DNA of 64,000 nucleotides, from positions 891,983 to 955,982 of the forward strand of contig NZ_JACHBZ010000001.1 in assembly GCF_014200575.1 (NCBI RefSeq), written 5' to 3'. The DNA comes from Mucilaginibacter saanensis (GTDB lineage Bacteria > Bacteroidota > Bacteroidia > Sphingobacteriales > Sphingobacteriaceae). Both the position numbers and the translations under genes were made by a program. The number at the start of each line of letters is the position of its first letter. The first letter of the stretch is position 1. The notes beneath the pieces are model-generated. The model made no database searches, was not told the DNA's origin, and saw nothing but the letters and a program-made list of their open reading frames with translations. Shown here piece by piece: positions 54,909 to 63,708 of the stretch.

Positions 54909-54954
54909 GAAACGCGTTATTGCTTTATACTTGCAATAGCGCGTTTCTTTTTTT
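54909..54954 (+). terminator. Terminator of alaS
   Basis: GAAACGCGTTATTGC (54909-54923) pairs with GCAATAGCGCGTTTC (54933-54947, one G-T pair), followed by T7. Confidence 0.92.
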
Positions 54955-55152
54955 GAGAAGCTCCGATACTGATTATTTTAAAACTATATTAAATCAATAG
55001 TTTTACTGGGTATGTTAGTCTGATTATAGCTGTAAACGTGGTATTAATATCATTTTTATGCGTTGTTTAAAAGTTAAAAGATGGTTATACTGTATTAACT
55101 TTTATATATTTGACCTTACAATCAGTAAAATTATAGCTGAATTTTTATTTTT

Positions 55153-56622
55153 ATGACAGTTCTCACAAACGGGATAAGTGACAAGTATGAAGTGGTTATC
55201 GGCCTCGAAGTACATGCCCAGTTATCCACTTTAAGTAAAGCATTCTCGGCAGATTCAGCTGCTTTTGGTGCCGAACCTAACCACCACATCAGTGCCATAT
55301 CGCTGGGCCATCCGGGCACGCTACCGTTCCTTAATAAAAGGGCTGTGGAGTATGCGGTAAAAATGGGGCTGGCCTGCAATTGCACCATCAACCTTAACAA
55401 CAGCTTTGCCCGTAAAAATTACTTTTATGCCGATTTGCCAAAAGGCTACCAGATCACACAAGATCAGGCCCCGGTTTGCCTGGGCGGTTTTGTACCGGTA
55501 AAACTGGCCGACGGCACTCAAAAAGATATTGCTATTCACCACATCCACATGGAAGAGGATGCCGGTAAAAGTATGCATGACCAGCACCACGCCGATTCAC
55601 TGATTGACCTGAACAGGGCAGGGGTGCCGCTGGTAGAGATCGTGTCGCAACCGGATATGAGAAGCGCAGAAGAGGCCGGTCAGTTTTTAACTGAAACGCG
55701 TAAACTGCTGCGTTACCTTGATATTTGCGATGGTAACATGGAAGAGGGCAGTATGCGCTGCGATGCCAATATTTCGGTACGGCTTAAAGGCGCTACTGAG
55801 TACGGCAACCGTTGTGAGGTAAAAAACCTGAACTCCATACGTAACGTACAGCGCGCTATTGAACATGAATTTGCCCGTCAGGTAGATATTATTGAAAATG
55901 GTGGTCATATAGATCAAAATACCCTGAATTTTAATGCAGATACAGGTGAAACATCTGTATTACGCTCCAAGGAGATGGCTAATGATTACCGTTATTTTCC
56001 GGAACCTGATTTGCCGCCATTGATGCTTAGTAATGCGTATATTGAAAATATACGCAAAGGTTTGCCCGCGTTGCCAAATCAATTGTATCATAAATATACT
56101 GACCAACTGGGACTATCGGCCTATGATGCTTCGGTAATAACGGCCGATAAGGAACTGGCTCTTTATTTTGAAGAAGTTATAAAATATACAGATCACTATA
56201 AACATGCCGCCAACTGGTTAATGGGCGCGGTAAAGTCATACCTGAATGATCATAGCGTAACTATTGGTAACTTTGGTGTTACACCTGAGCACCTGGCAGG
56301 CCTCGTTAAACTTGTTGACAGTGGTGTGATAAATAATTCTGTAGCTTCGCACAAATTATTCCCGGCCATGATCAAAGAACCTGCAAAAAATGCAGAAGAT
56401 TTGGCTAAGGAACTTAACCTGCTTATCAGTTCGGATAATGATGATGTGAGCCGCTTTATACGCGATGCCATAGCCAAATATCCCGACAAGGTTAAAGAAT
56501 ATCAAAAGGGTAAAAAGGGCGTTTTAGGGTTGTTTATGGGCGAGATCATGAAAAGTTCCAAAGGAAAAATTGATCCGCAGAAAACAAACCAGCTATTAAT
56601 AAAAGAATTAGAATCAAAATAA
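55153..56622 (+). CDS. gatB: Aspartyl/glutamyl-tRNA amidotransferase subunit B
   Basis: This 489-residue subunit of GatCAB binds mischarged tRNA and transfers the amide group, converting Glu-tRNA-Gln or Asp-tRNA-Asn. Signature parts are YEVVIGLEVHAQLST, ADLPKGYQITQDQAPVC, the HMEEDAGKSMHD block, LIDLNRAGVPLVEIVSQPDMRSAEEA, MRCDANISVRL and RYFPEPDLPPL. The C-terminal YqeY-like tail domain runs from about residue 340. It lies 3 bp before the tlpA gene and probably shares its transcript; gatA and gatC are not here. Confidence 0.96.
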   Translation: MTVLTNGISDKYEVVIGLEVHAQLSTLSKAFSADSAAFGAEPNHHISAISLGHPGTLPFLNKRAVEYAVKMGLACNCTINLNNSFARKNYFYADLPKGYQITQDQAPVCLGGFVPVKLADGTQKDIAIHHIHMEEDAGKSMHDQHHADSLIDLNRAGVPLVEIVSQPDMRSAEEAGQFLTETRKLLRYLDICDGNMEEGSMRCDANISVRLKGATEYGNRCEVKNLNSIRNVQRAIEHEFARQVDIIENGGHIDQNTLNFNADTGETSVLRSKEMANDYRYFPEPDLPPLMLSNAYIENIRKGLPALPNQLYHKYTDQLGLSAYDASVITADKELALYFEEVIKYTDHYKHAANWLMGAVKSYLNDHSVTIGNFGVTPEHLAGLVKLVDSGVINNSVASHKLFPAMIKEPAKNAEDLAKELNLLISSDNDDVSRFIRDAIAKYPDKVKEYQKGKKGVLGLFMGEIMKSSKGKIDPQKTNQLLIKELESK

Positions 56623-56624
56623 GA

Positions 56625-57749
56625 ATGAAGAACCGCATAATTGCATCGGGTGTATTTTTACTAACCGCTGCCCTTTTTTCATGTAAGGATAAAACAGCAT
56701 TTACCATTTCAGGTACTATTAAAAACCCGGCGAGCTTAAAAGTAGTTTACCTGCTTGAGGCCGACAGCACCCAGATAAAGGTTGTTGACTCTACCTCATT
56801 AAGTGAAGATGGTAAGTTTCAGTTTAAACATGATGCCCCTTATGCCAACTTATATAAACTGCGCACAGGTGATAATGTATTTGATGTGATAGCTAAAAAC
56901 GGTGATGGTATTGAATTTACTACCGACCTTAAGGACAATGCTCATGCTTATACCATTTCCGGGTCTGATGATTCTGATAAGATCAAGGAGTTTAACAAGA
57001 TCAGTAATTTTTACGGCGATAAGAATAACAAAGTAGTTGCCGAATACCAGGAGAAATCACAGGCATTGGGTAAACAGTCAGACTCGTTGCTGAAGGTATA
57101 TATGCCTGTTTTTCAAAAAAACATGGCCGATTACGGCAATGCGGTTATTAAATTTGTGAATGACAATAAAAAATCGCTTGCCGGTTTTTATGCCGCCACA
57201 TCATTAGATGTATACAAGTACGAACCGCAACTGGTAGCTTACGCCGACGAAATTAAAGACGACTTTAAAGATAACCCGGCAGTACAGCAATTTATTAAAC
57301 AAATGGAAAAGGCTAAGCCCGTATCTGTTGGTCATAAAGCACCTGATTTTACCACAGCAGGTATTGATGGTAAACCGGTAAAACTATCTGATTTTAAAGG
57401 TAAGTACGTCATGATTGATTTTTGGGCTTCATGGTGCATGCCTTGTCGTCAGGAAAATCCCAATGTGGTTAAACAATACAATACCTTTAAGTCAAAAGGC
57501 TTTAATATTTTAGGCATATCCCTTGATAAAGAACAAGCCGCGTGGCAAAAGGCGGTTAATGACGATAAGTTAACATGGGCTCATGGATCTGATTTGAAGG
57601 GATTTGAAGGTGCTACCGAGCAGCTTTATCATATAGAAGCTATCCCGTCAAACTTTATTATTGATCCACAGGGAAATATCATTGCCAAGAATATTACAGG
57701 GGCCGATCTTGAAGCCTTTTTAAACAAAACATTTAGTAAGCCTCAATAA
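56625..57749 (+). CDS. TlpA-type thiol-disulfide oxidoreductase lipoprotein with DUF4369 domain
   Basis: This 374-residue protein is a lipoprotein (lipobox LLTAALFSC, Cys20). Residues ~25-120 form a DUF4369 beta domain (FTISGTIKNPASLKVVYLLEAD) and ~120-225 a helical linker. From residue 236 there is a thioredoxin fold of the TlpA/ResA family, with the CxxC active site WASWCMPCRQENP (Cys271 and Cys274) and cis-Pro in IEAIPSNFIID. It reduces or exchanges disulfides in the periplasm. Co-transcribed with gatB. Confidence 0.93.
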   Translation: MKNRIIASGVFLLTAALFSCKDKTAFTISGTIKNPASLKVVYLLEADSTQIKVVDSTSLSEDGKFQFKHDAPYANLYKLRTGDNVFDVIAKNGDGIEFTTDLKDNAHAYTISGSDDSDKIKEFNKISNFYGDKNNKVVAEYQEKSQALGKQSDSLLKVYMPVFQKNMADYGNAVIKFVNDNKKSLAGFYAATSLDVYKYEPQLVAYADEIKDDFKDNPAVQQFIKQMEKAKPVSVGHKAPDFTTAGIDGKPVKLSDFKGKYVMIDFWASWCMPCRQENPNVVKQYNTFKSKGFNILGISLDKEQAAWQKAVNDDKLTWAHGSDLKGFEGATEQLYHIEAIPSNFIIDPQGNIIAKNITGADLEAFLNKTFSKPQ

Positions 57750-57753
57750 ATCG

Positions 57754-57798
57754 TTAACATAAGGTAACCTTTAACAATTTGTTAATATTTGGTTAACT
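57754..57798 (+). promoter_or_regulatory. Pho-box-like direct repeats upstream of the response regulator
   Basis: TTAACA (57771-57776), TTAATA (57782-57787) and TTAACT (57793-57798) are spaced by exactly 11 bp, and TTAACA at 57754 with TAACCT at 57765 forms a second, less perfect pair at 11 bp. Such 11-bp spaced TTAACA repeats are the layout bound by PhoP/PhoB-type regulators. They lie 49-93 bp before the regulator start. Confidence 0.6.
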
Positions 57799-57846
57799 TT
57801 AATCTTTTGTAAAGTGCATACTTTTATACAAAAAAATTAACGTGCC

Positions 57847-58536
57847 ATGAGCAACTCCTCAAAACAGAAAATACTTATTGTTGACGATGAACCTGATATT
57901 TTAGAATTAATAGAGTATAATTTAAAAAAAGAAGGCTACCAGGTATTTTTGGCGCGTAACGGACAGGAAGCTGTTGCCGAAGCCAAAAAAGCACTGCCCG
58001 ATTTGATTGTACTTGATATTATGATGCCTAAAATGGACGGTATTGAAGCCTGTCGTATTATGCGTACCATGCCTGAGTTTAAAAATACCTTTATGGTGTT
58101 TTTAACTGCACGCAGTGAAGAGTACTCTGAAATTGCCGGTTTTAACGTAGGTGCTGATGATTACATAGCCAAACCTATAAAGCCACGTGCATTGGTTAGC
58201 CGCATAAATGCTATACTGCGCCGCAATGCCCCGGCAGAGGATGCGCCCGATAATAAATTGGAAATTGGCGATCTGGTTATTGACCGCGAAGCTTACCTGG
58301 TTTACCAAAACGGTGTTAAAGTGGTATTAGCTAAAAAGGAATTTGAATTATTGTACCTGCTGGCTTCAAAACCAGGTAAAGTATATACCCGCGAAGTGAT
58401 CCTGAAAAATATTTGGGAAGACTCAGTAGTGGTTACCAACCGTACTATTGATGTTCATATCCGTAAACTGCGCGAAAAATTGGGCGATGATTGTGTAGCC
58501 ACCGTTAAAGGTGTAGGTTACAAATTTGAAGCTTAA
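57847..58536 (+). CDS. OmpR/PhoB-family response regulator, orphan
   Basis: This 229-residue regulator has a receiver domain with the acidic pocket (IVDDEPD), the phospho-acceptor Asp57 in LIVLDIMMPKMDG, and the conserved Thr/Lys (FLTARS, ADDYIAKPIKP). The DNA-binding half is a winged helix with VVTNRTIDVHIRKLREKLGDD and VKGVGYKFEA. It resembles PhoB/PhoP. No kinase gene follows; a terminator and a convergent gene end the unit. The 11-bp repeats upstream suggest autoregulation. Confidence 0.93.
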   Translation: MSNSSKQKILIVDDEPDILELIEYNLKKEGYQVFLARNGQEAVAEAKKALPDLIVLDIMMPKMDGIEACRIMRTMPEFKNTFMVFLTARSEEYSEIAGFNVGADDYIAKPIKPRALVSRINAILRRNAPAEDAPDNKLEIGDLVIDREAYLVYQNGVKVVLAKKEFELLYLLASKPGKVYTREVILKNIWEDSVVVTNRTIDVHIRKLREKLGDDCVATVKGVGYKFEA

Positions 58537-58563
58537 GCTATCATTACCAAACAAAACTAAACT

Positions 58564-58601
58564 AAAAAAAGCGGCCCGGGTTATCCGGAGCCGCTTTTTT
58601 T
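58564..58601. terminator. Bidirectional terminator
   Basis: AAAAAAGCGGC...GCCGCTTTTTTT, with an inner CGG/CCG pairing, ends the response-regulator transcript and the convergent Lys/Ala-rich gene. Confidence 0.9.
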
Positions 58602-58616
58602 GTAGTGGAGTAATCC

Positions 58617-59102
58617 TTATTTGGAAGCTGCTGTTGCTTTCTTTTTAACTGCGGTAGCAGCTTTTGCAGTTTTGGCGGCTACGGTTTTTTTAGCATCAGT
58701 AACTTCTGTTTTAGCTTTAGTTGTTATAGTTTTTGCCTTGGCGGTTGCTTTAGCCTTAACATCGGCGGCAGCTTTTTTAGCAACTACTGTTTTGTCTGCA
58801 GCTTTGGTGGTAATGGCTTTGGCTTTAGTATCGGCTTTCGCTTTTATATCGACAGCTGCTGTTTTTGCTTTAGCTACGGTGGTATCGGCTTTTTTTACAA
58901 TGGCTGCTTTTGTAGTTGCTGCTTTTTGGGCAACTGTAGCTTTTTTAGCTGTTACCTTCTCTTTTATATCTTCAATCTTATCTTCGGCTTTATCTTTTAA
59001 ATCTTCGGCTGTATCTTTCGTACTGTCCCATAATCCTTCAATTGTTTCTTTAACCTTTTCAAAAAATCCTTTTTCTTCAGGTTTGGTTGTGTTGTTACTC
59101 AT
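58617..59102 (-). CDS. Lys/Ala-rich histone-H1-like protein
   Basis: The first ~50 residues are an amphipathic, acidic-basic helix (GFFEKVKETIEGLWDSTKDTAEDLKDKAEDKIEDIKEKV) resembling LEA/YtxH/CsbD-like stress proteins. The last ~110 residues are nearly pure Lys, Ala, Thr and Val in short repeats (VAKAKTAAVDIKAKADTKAKA, KAATAVKKKATAASK), like the tail of eukaryotic H1 or the bacterial Hc1/AlgP proteins. The product is 161 residues, strongly basic, with no signal. A DNA- or polyanion-binding role is plausible, as is a structural stress role. The complementary strand also stays open, an effect of composition. Confidence 0.82.
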   Translation of the reverse strand: MSNNTTKPEEKGFFEKVKETIEGLWDSTKDTAEDLKDKAEDKIEDIKEKVTAKKATVAQKAATTKAAIVKKADTTVAKAKTAAVDIKAKADTKAKAITTKAADKTVVAKKAAADVKAKATAKAKTITTKAKTEVTDAKKTVAAKTAKAATAVKKKATAASK

Positions 59103-59140
59103 GGCTGTTTTTGTTTATGTAGATGTTATAATGTGTTTAT

Positions 59141-59908
59141 TTAATTAACATGGTTAAAAAAGCGTTTAAGGCATATCGTTACTATTTCGGATTCATTGAT
59201 AAATGCAGCGTGGCCTGCAAAAGGAATATTTAATATTCCCGAGCCTTTTACTATTGCAGCTAATTCTGTTACATCAGCCAAACTGCAAAGCGGATCTTTA
59301 TCTCCCCTGATAATAAGTATCTGCGATGCTGATTTTTCAATATGGTTATTTGCATAACCCGATGAACCGGTATCCAGCCACGTATTAACCAATGATTGTG
59401 CCAGTTTATTAAAATCTGGTTCAGGGTTTAGTTGCTGATACAGATTAAAAGTTGCGGGAAACTTTTTTTTCCAGCTCTCGGCTGTACCGCTTTGTAAAAT
59501 GTTTGGTAGCAAGCGCATTTTTGTAGCGCCAGCGCGAGCCAATAGTTAACAGTTTTTCGATATGCAAAGCGGCAAACGAAGCCAGGCGATAAGCTACTAC
59601 ACCACCATCACTGAAGCCAATAATGCTGAGTGTACTGATATTTAAATGTTCCAATACCAGTTCTGCATCTTTTTGAATACACTCATAAGTTAGGGGAGAG
59701 GTGCCCATGGTTGATGTTCCGTGCCCGCGGCTGTCTATGCCTATCGGGGTAAACAGGTAAGGTATAAGGTTATTGATATCTTCAATGGTTCCAAAACCGC
59801 CGTGCAAAATAAATAAGTTGGGTTTATTTACAGTGCTGGCAATTTCATAGTATATTTTGCTGAACCAATTTGCAGATACTGTCCGGATTGGTGGTCAAAT
59901 GGTTTCAT
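59141..59908 (-). pseudogene. Alpha/beta hydrolase broken by two compensating frameshifts
   Basis: Three consecutive frames piece together one alpha/beta hydrolase. From ATG 59908 comes MKPFDHQSGQYLQIGSAK. After a base lacking in the A4 run (59855-59858) comes IYYEIASTVNKPNLFILHGGFGTIEDINN with the oxyanion HGG, the nucleophile elbow IGFSDGG and DSRGHG. After one extra base in the A5 run (59518-59522) comes LLPNILQSGTAESWKKKFPATF, the Asp in IRGDKDPLC and the His in FAGHAAF. The total span, 768 bp, is a multiple of three, as one -1 and one +1 change predict. It may be a real dead gene, since the catalytic triad is otherwise intact, or homopolymer sequencing errors. Confidence 0.8.
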
Positions 59909-60039
59909 AAGTGAAGTGTATTTTAACTGCCCGATATTCGCTGCCCGTAGGCTTTGTTTTACAGTGGGTTAACAATAGATGTTTTGCATAGGTTACGGTT
60001 TAAATTATAAACCGTATTTTTGCCCGCTATATTTAAAGT

Positions 60040-60759
60040 ATGAAGTTTCCGAAATTTACCGACCTGATATTGTTTGAGAATGATGATGTGATTGTAGTGA
60101 ATAAGCCGCCATTTTTAAGTTCACTTGATGAGCGCGAAGGCGGGGAGGTTAATTTGCTGCGACTGGCTAAAGCTTATTGGGACGATGCACAGATATGTCA
60201 CCGGTTGGATAAGGAGACGTCAGGGGCGCTTATTATTGCTAAAAATCCTGAAGCTTATCGTTTAGTATCAATGCAGTTTGAAAAACGGAAGGTGAAAAAA
60301 GTGTACCATGCTGTTATTGACGGTACCCATACTTTTGAAAACCTCTTGATTGACTTACCAATTTTGAATGTGGGTAAAGGTAACGTAACTATTAGCAGGC
60401 AGGAGGGTAAGCGTGCGGAAACCTGGTTTCAATCATTAAAATATTTTAAACATTACACCTTGGTAGAGTGTCGTCCGGTTACAGGACGAATGCACCAGAT
60501 CCGCATACACCTGGCCACGCAAAGGGCATCCATAGCCGGGGATGATATGTACAAGGGCGAACCCGTTTTTCTTTCAAAAATAAAGCGTAAATACCATTTA
60601 GGTAAAGATCAGGAAGAACTGCCTATCATGAAACGCTTTGCTCTGCATGCCTATGAAGTTACCTTCCGGATAAACCCGGAAACAGAGGTTACTATACATG
60701 CCCCATACCCTAAAGATTTTGAAACATTGTTGAAATTGCTTGAAAAATTCGATAGCTAA
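60040..60759 (+). CDS. RluA-family pseudouridine synthase
   Basis: This 239-residue enzyme converts uridine to pseudouridine in rRNA or tRNA. The catalytic Asp is in ICHRLDKETSGALIIAKNPEA, followed by KKVYHAVIDG, RAETWFQSLKYF, ECRPVTGRMHQIRIHLATQ and FALHAYEVTF. There is no S4 domain, so it is the short type (RluA/RluC-like core). The exact target site is not predictable. It stands alone with a short AT-rich leader. Confidence 0.93.
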   Translation: MKFPKFTDLILFENDDVIVVNKPPFLSSLDEREGGEVNLLRLAKAYWDDAQICHRLDKETSGALIIAKNPEAYRLVSMQFEKRKVKKVYHAVIDGTHTFENLLIDLPILNVGKGNVTISRQEGKRAETWFQSLKYFKHYTLVECRPVTGRMHQIRIHLATQRASIAGDDMYKGEPVFLSKIKRKYHLGKDQEELPIMKRFALHAYEVTFRINPETEVTIHAPYPKDFETLLKLLEKFDS

Positions 60760-60836
60760 TATTAATTATATGTGTAACATTTGCATTTATCATAAGCAAA
60801 CGTATTTTTATAGCTAAATATGCTTGCGTGTTAAAA

Positions 60837-62291
60837 ATGCTACGTTTCCCCCTGATGCTTTTATTTACATGCTGCTTTAGTGTTGTCTTTTCGCGACCGC
60901 TTGAAAAGGATAGTCTTTCGTATTTTATTAAAATTACGGATAAAGACCTGCAAGAGAAGGCGATAGTAAACTACGTTAAAATAAATATCCAGGATCTTCC
61001 GCTTCAGGGGCTCAGTCAGAAAAAAGATTCCATTGCCAGTGTAATTTCTAACTCCGGTGTTGAAAATAAACAGGGAATCATCCTCTTAATAGAAAGTATT
61101 TATCAAAAACGACTTTTGAATTTTGACGGAGCTAAAAGAAATCTGATAAAAGGTATTTCCGATGCGCAAAAAAAGCCCGACCATTTTTTGCTGTATACCT
61201 TTTTTAGCTACCTGGCATTTATACAAACCGATCAGGGTGATGCTATTAATGCTATTTATAGTTATAGTATGGCTCAAAGCGAACTCAAAAAGCTTAAAGA
61301 TCATTACCTGGAAACGATACTGTATGTTAACATGTCTGATATATATTACAGGAGTGGGCTGTACAATCAATCGTTGTTTTACCTGGATAAGGCCCAGGAT
61401 AATTGCTACAGATATAAATTGTGCGAGATAAACCTATTGCGGCTTATCAGTTATAATAAAACTGAAAATTATTTCAGAACAGGTAATTATGATTCGTTAA
61501 GCTTTTATCATGAAAAGCTGTGCAATCTTAAAGGTCAGAGTGCTAAATTATATACCTCCCGTAATCGTTCAGGATATTATTTGCTCCTTTTAAAGCATAA
61601 TTACAAAGCAGCTATACAAGCTATTAATACCTTACAGGCCGATAAAGTGTATTTGAAAGGTGACATTGATGACCAGCACCTGGCTAATGCATATTTTAAT
61701 ATTGGGCAAACAGACTCGGCCATGTCTGTCATCAATAATTTACTTGCCCGGCCTTCCATGGCAAACCATCCCGAAATACAATTTCATTTATATGATATGC
61801 TTGGCGAAATTGCCCAGTTAAAACATGATAACAAACTGGCAGCATACAATTTTAAGCTTTCGCTTGAGCAATTAAAACAAAACCTTAATAATCTTACTCA
61901 TGTGGGTAATGTATCATCGCAAATAAAAATTAACGATGTGCAAGGTATGTATTATGAAAATATGCTCATATTTAAAAAAGAACAGTTAAGGCTCAGGTTT
62001 ATAGTAGCCCTTGCGTTTTTAACAGTGGTGGTAGTGGGCATTTTTTACCGGAATAACCGCCAAAAGCGCCATTACGACAAATTAGTTTATGCCGCCCAAA
62101 AGCATGAACTTGCAACTATTAACTCGCATGAGGTTCGTAACCACTTGTCAAACATACTGGGGTTGTTAGATTTAATGAAGGATGACGATACTCAGGGCGA
62201 AGAACTGATAAAAACAAAATATTATCTGCTATACTCGGCCCAGCAACTGGATAAAGCCCTGAAAAACGTGTCGCAAAAACTAAGCGATTGA
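60837..62291 (+). CDS. TPR-repeat membrane protein with a histidine-kinase-like H-box but no ATPase domain
   Basis: The start is ATG 60837 (484 residues); the GTG at 60828 adds three residues. A signal peptide (MLRFPLMLLFTCCFSVVFS) precedes a periplasmic array of TPR-like helices (~20-370), then a membrane helix RFIVALAFLTVVVVGIFY. The cytoplasmic tail begins with a coiled coil and has NSHEVRNHLSNILGLLDLM, a near-copy of a HisKA H-box (candidate His431). The protein ends 53 residues later. No HATPase domain or following kinase gene is found. It may be a truncated kinase, a scaffold or a phosphotransfer partner. Confidence 0.78.
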   Translation: MLRFPLMLLFTCCFSVVFSRPLEKDSLSYFIKITDKDLQEKAIVNYVKINIQDLPLQGLSQKKDSIASVISNSGVENKQGIILLIESIYQKRLLNFDGAKRNLIKGISDAQKKPDHFLLYTFFSYLAFIQTDQGDAINAIYSYSMAQSELKKLKDHYLETILYVNMSDIYYRSGLYNQSLFYLDKAQDNCYRYKLCEINLLRLISYNKTENYFRTGNYDSLSFYHEKLCNLKGQSAKLYTSRNRSGYYLLLLKHNYKAAIQAINTLQADKVYLKGDIDDQHLANAYFNIGQTDSAMSVINNLLARPSMANHPEIQFHLYDMLGEIAQLKHDNKLAAYNFKLSLEQLKQNLNNLTHVGNVSSQIKINDVQGMYYENMLIFKKEQLRLRFIVALAFLTVVVVGIFYRNNRQKRHYDKLVYAAQKHELATINSHEVRNHLSNILGLLDLMKDDDTQGEELIKTKYYLLYSAQQLDKALKNVSQKLSD

Positions 62292-62697
62292 GTTTTTTTT
62301 ATTATTCACTTTTGTTTTACAGGAAAAACATTAATCTTTATTATGTTTAATTATATAACTCAAGGCCTTTGAATTATTCAGTTTTGTAATTTTTATTAGC
62401 AACAAACAAATTTTAAGGCTAAAATACCCCTTAAAATGCACGCTTTTATAAAGTTTTACATTTTTTGTAAAAAATACATGTTTTTTGATATGTAAAATAC
62501 GAAAGTGTTAAAAATTGATTTTGTTAACCTTCTTTTTGCGTATTTGAACCATAAAAGTAGTGTTTGTAGAAAAAAATTATAAAAATTTCACAAAAATGCA
62601 ATGATTTTTATAAAAATAATTTAAATTCGCCTTAATAATTAGTGAGATTAACAGAAAAACTATAATTAGAACCACAACTTTACAAATTAATTTAAAA
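62292..62697. other. AT-rich leader of the glutamine synthetase gene, with inverted TTTTACA repeats
   Basis: About 400 bp of very AT-rich sequence with no gene. TTTTACA (62454-62460) and TGTAAAA (62466-62472) form a 7-bp inverted repeat, and a third TGTAAAA lies at 62491-62497; these may be regulator sites. TAAATTCG at 62622-62629 is one mismatch from the TAnnTTTG promoter element. Confidence 0.45.
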
Positions 62698-63708
62698 ATG
62701 GCAACAAAACTCGAGTACATTTGGCTTGATGGCTATAAACCAACACAAAGCCTGCGCAGCAAAACAAAAATTGAAAAAGATTTCAGCGGTAAATTAGAAG
62801 ATTGCCCGCTTTGGAGCTTTGATGGTTCTTCAACTGAACAGGCACCAGGTGGTTCATCTGATTGCGTTTTGAAACCGGTTTTTATTTGTAAAGATCCTCA
62901 GAGAAAAGATGCGTTCCTGGTAATGTGCGAAGTATTAGATTCAAAAGGCGAGGCTCATGAGTCAAACGGTCGTGCTCATATCGAGGATGATGATAACGAT
63001 TTCTGGTTTGGTTTTGAGCAGGAATACTTTTTATGGGATACTAAAACCGATAAACCTCTTGGTTTCCCGGTAGGTGGTTACCCAGCTCCACAAGGCCCAT
63101 ACTACTGTTCAGTAGGTGCAAACAATGCATACGGTCGTGAAATTGTTGAAGAGCACTTAGACGTATGTTTAGAAGCAGGCTTAAATGTTGAAGGTATCAA
63201 TGCCGAGGTAGCAGCAGGTCAGTGGGAATTTCAGATCTTTGCTAAAGGCGCTAAAGAAGCTGGTGATCAAATCTGGGTTGCCCGCTATTTGTTAGAAAGA
63301 ATTGGCGAAAGCTATGGCGTATCCATCAACTGGCATTGCAAACCATTAGGTACATTAGACTGGAATGGTTCAGGTATGCACGCTAACTTTTCAAACACTA
63401 TTTTACGTACTGCAAACAGCAAAGAAACTTTCACAGCCATCTGCGAAGCTTTCCGTCCGGCTGTTGCTGAGTGTGTTGCCGTATACGGTGCGCATAACGA
63501 ATTGCGTTTAACAGGTAAACACGAAACTGCTTCAATTAATGATTTTAGCTATGGTGTATCTGACCGTGGTGCTTCTATCCGTATTCCGTTGTACACAGTT
63601 GACCACAACTGGAGCGGTTACTTAGAAGATCGTCGTCCTAACTCTGCTGCTGATCCATACAAAGTAGCTGCAGTTATCATCAAAACTGTAAAATCAGCAA
63701 AAATTTAA
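62698..63708 (+). CDS. Glutamine synthetase, type II (eukaryote-like)
   Basis: This 336-residue enzyme joins ammonia and glutamate to glutamine with ATP, in the cytoplasm. It is of the short GSII type: beta-Grasp start with LEYIWLDGYKPTQSLRSKTKI, LWSFDGSSTEQAPGGSSDC, the FGFEQEYFLWD metal block, NAEVAAGQWEFQIF, and NWHCKPLGTLDWNGSGMHANFS. The RGASIRIP and YLEDRRPNSAADPYKV parts complete the active site. GSII is well known in Bacteroidota alongside GSIII. The long leader suggests nitrogen-dependent control; a terminator follows. Confidence 0.95.
   Translation: MATKLEYIWLDGYKPTQSLRSKTKIEKDFSGKLEDCPLWSFDGSSTEQAPGGSSDCVLKPVFICKDPQRKDAFLVMCEVLDSKGEAHESNGRAHIEDDDNDFWFGFEQEYFLWDTKTDKPLGFPVGGYPAPQGPYYCSVGANNAYGREIVEEHLDVCLEAGLNVEGINAEVAAGQWEFQIFAKGAKEAGDQIWVARYLLERIGESYGVSINWHCKPLGTLDWNGSGMHANFSNTILRTANSKETFTAICEAFRPAVAECVAVYGAHNELRLTGKHETASINDFSYGVSDRGASIRIPLYTVDHNWSGYLEDRRPNSAADPYKVAAVIIKTVKSAKI

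Noticed and set aside
58621..59148. Long open frame on the plus strand opposite the Lys/Ala-rich gene
   Set aside because: It is the mirror of a low-complexity Lys/Ala coding strand (GCN and AAR codons read backward), giving a meaningless Ala/Phe/Leu-rich string.
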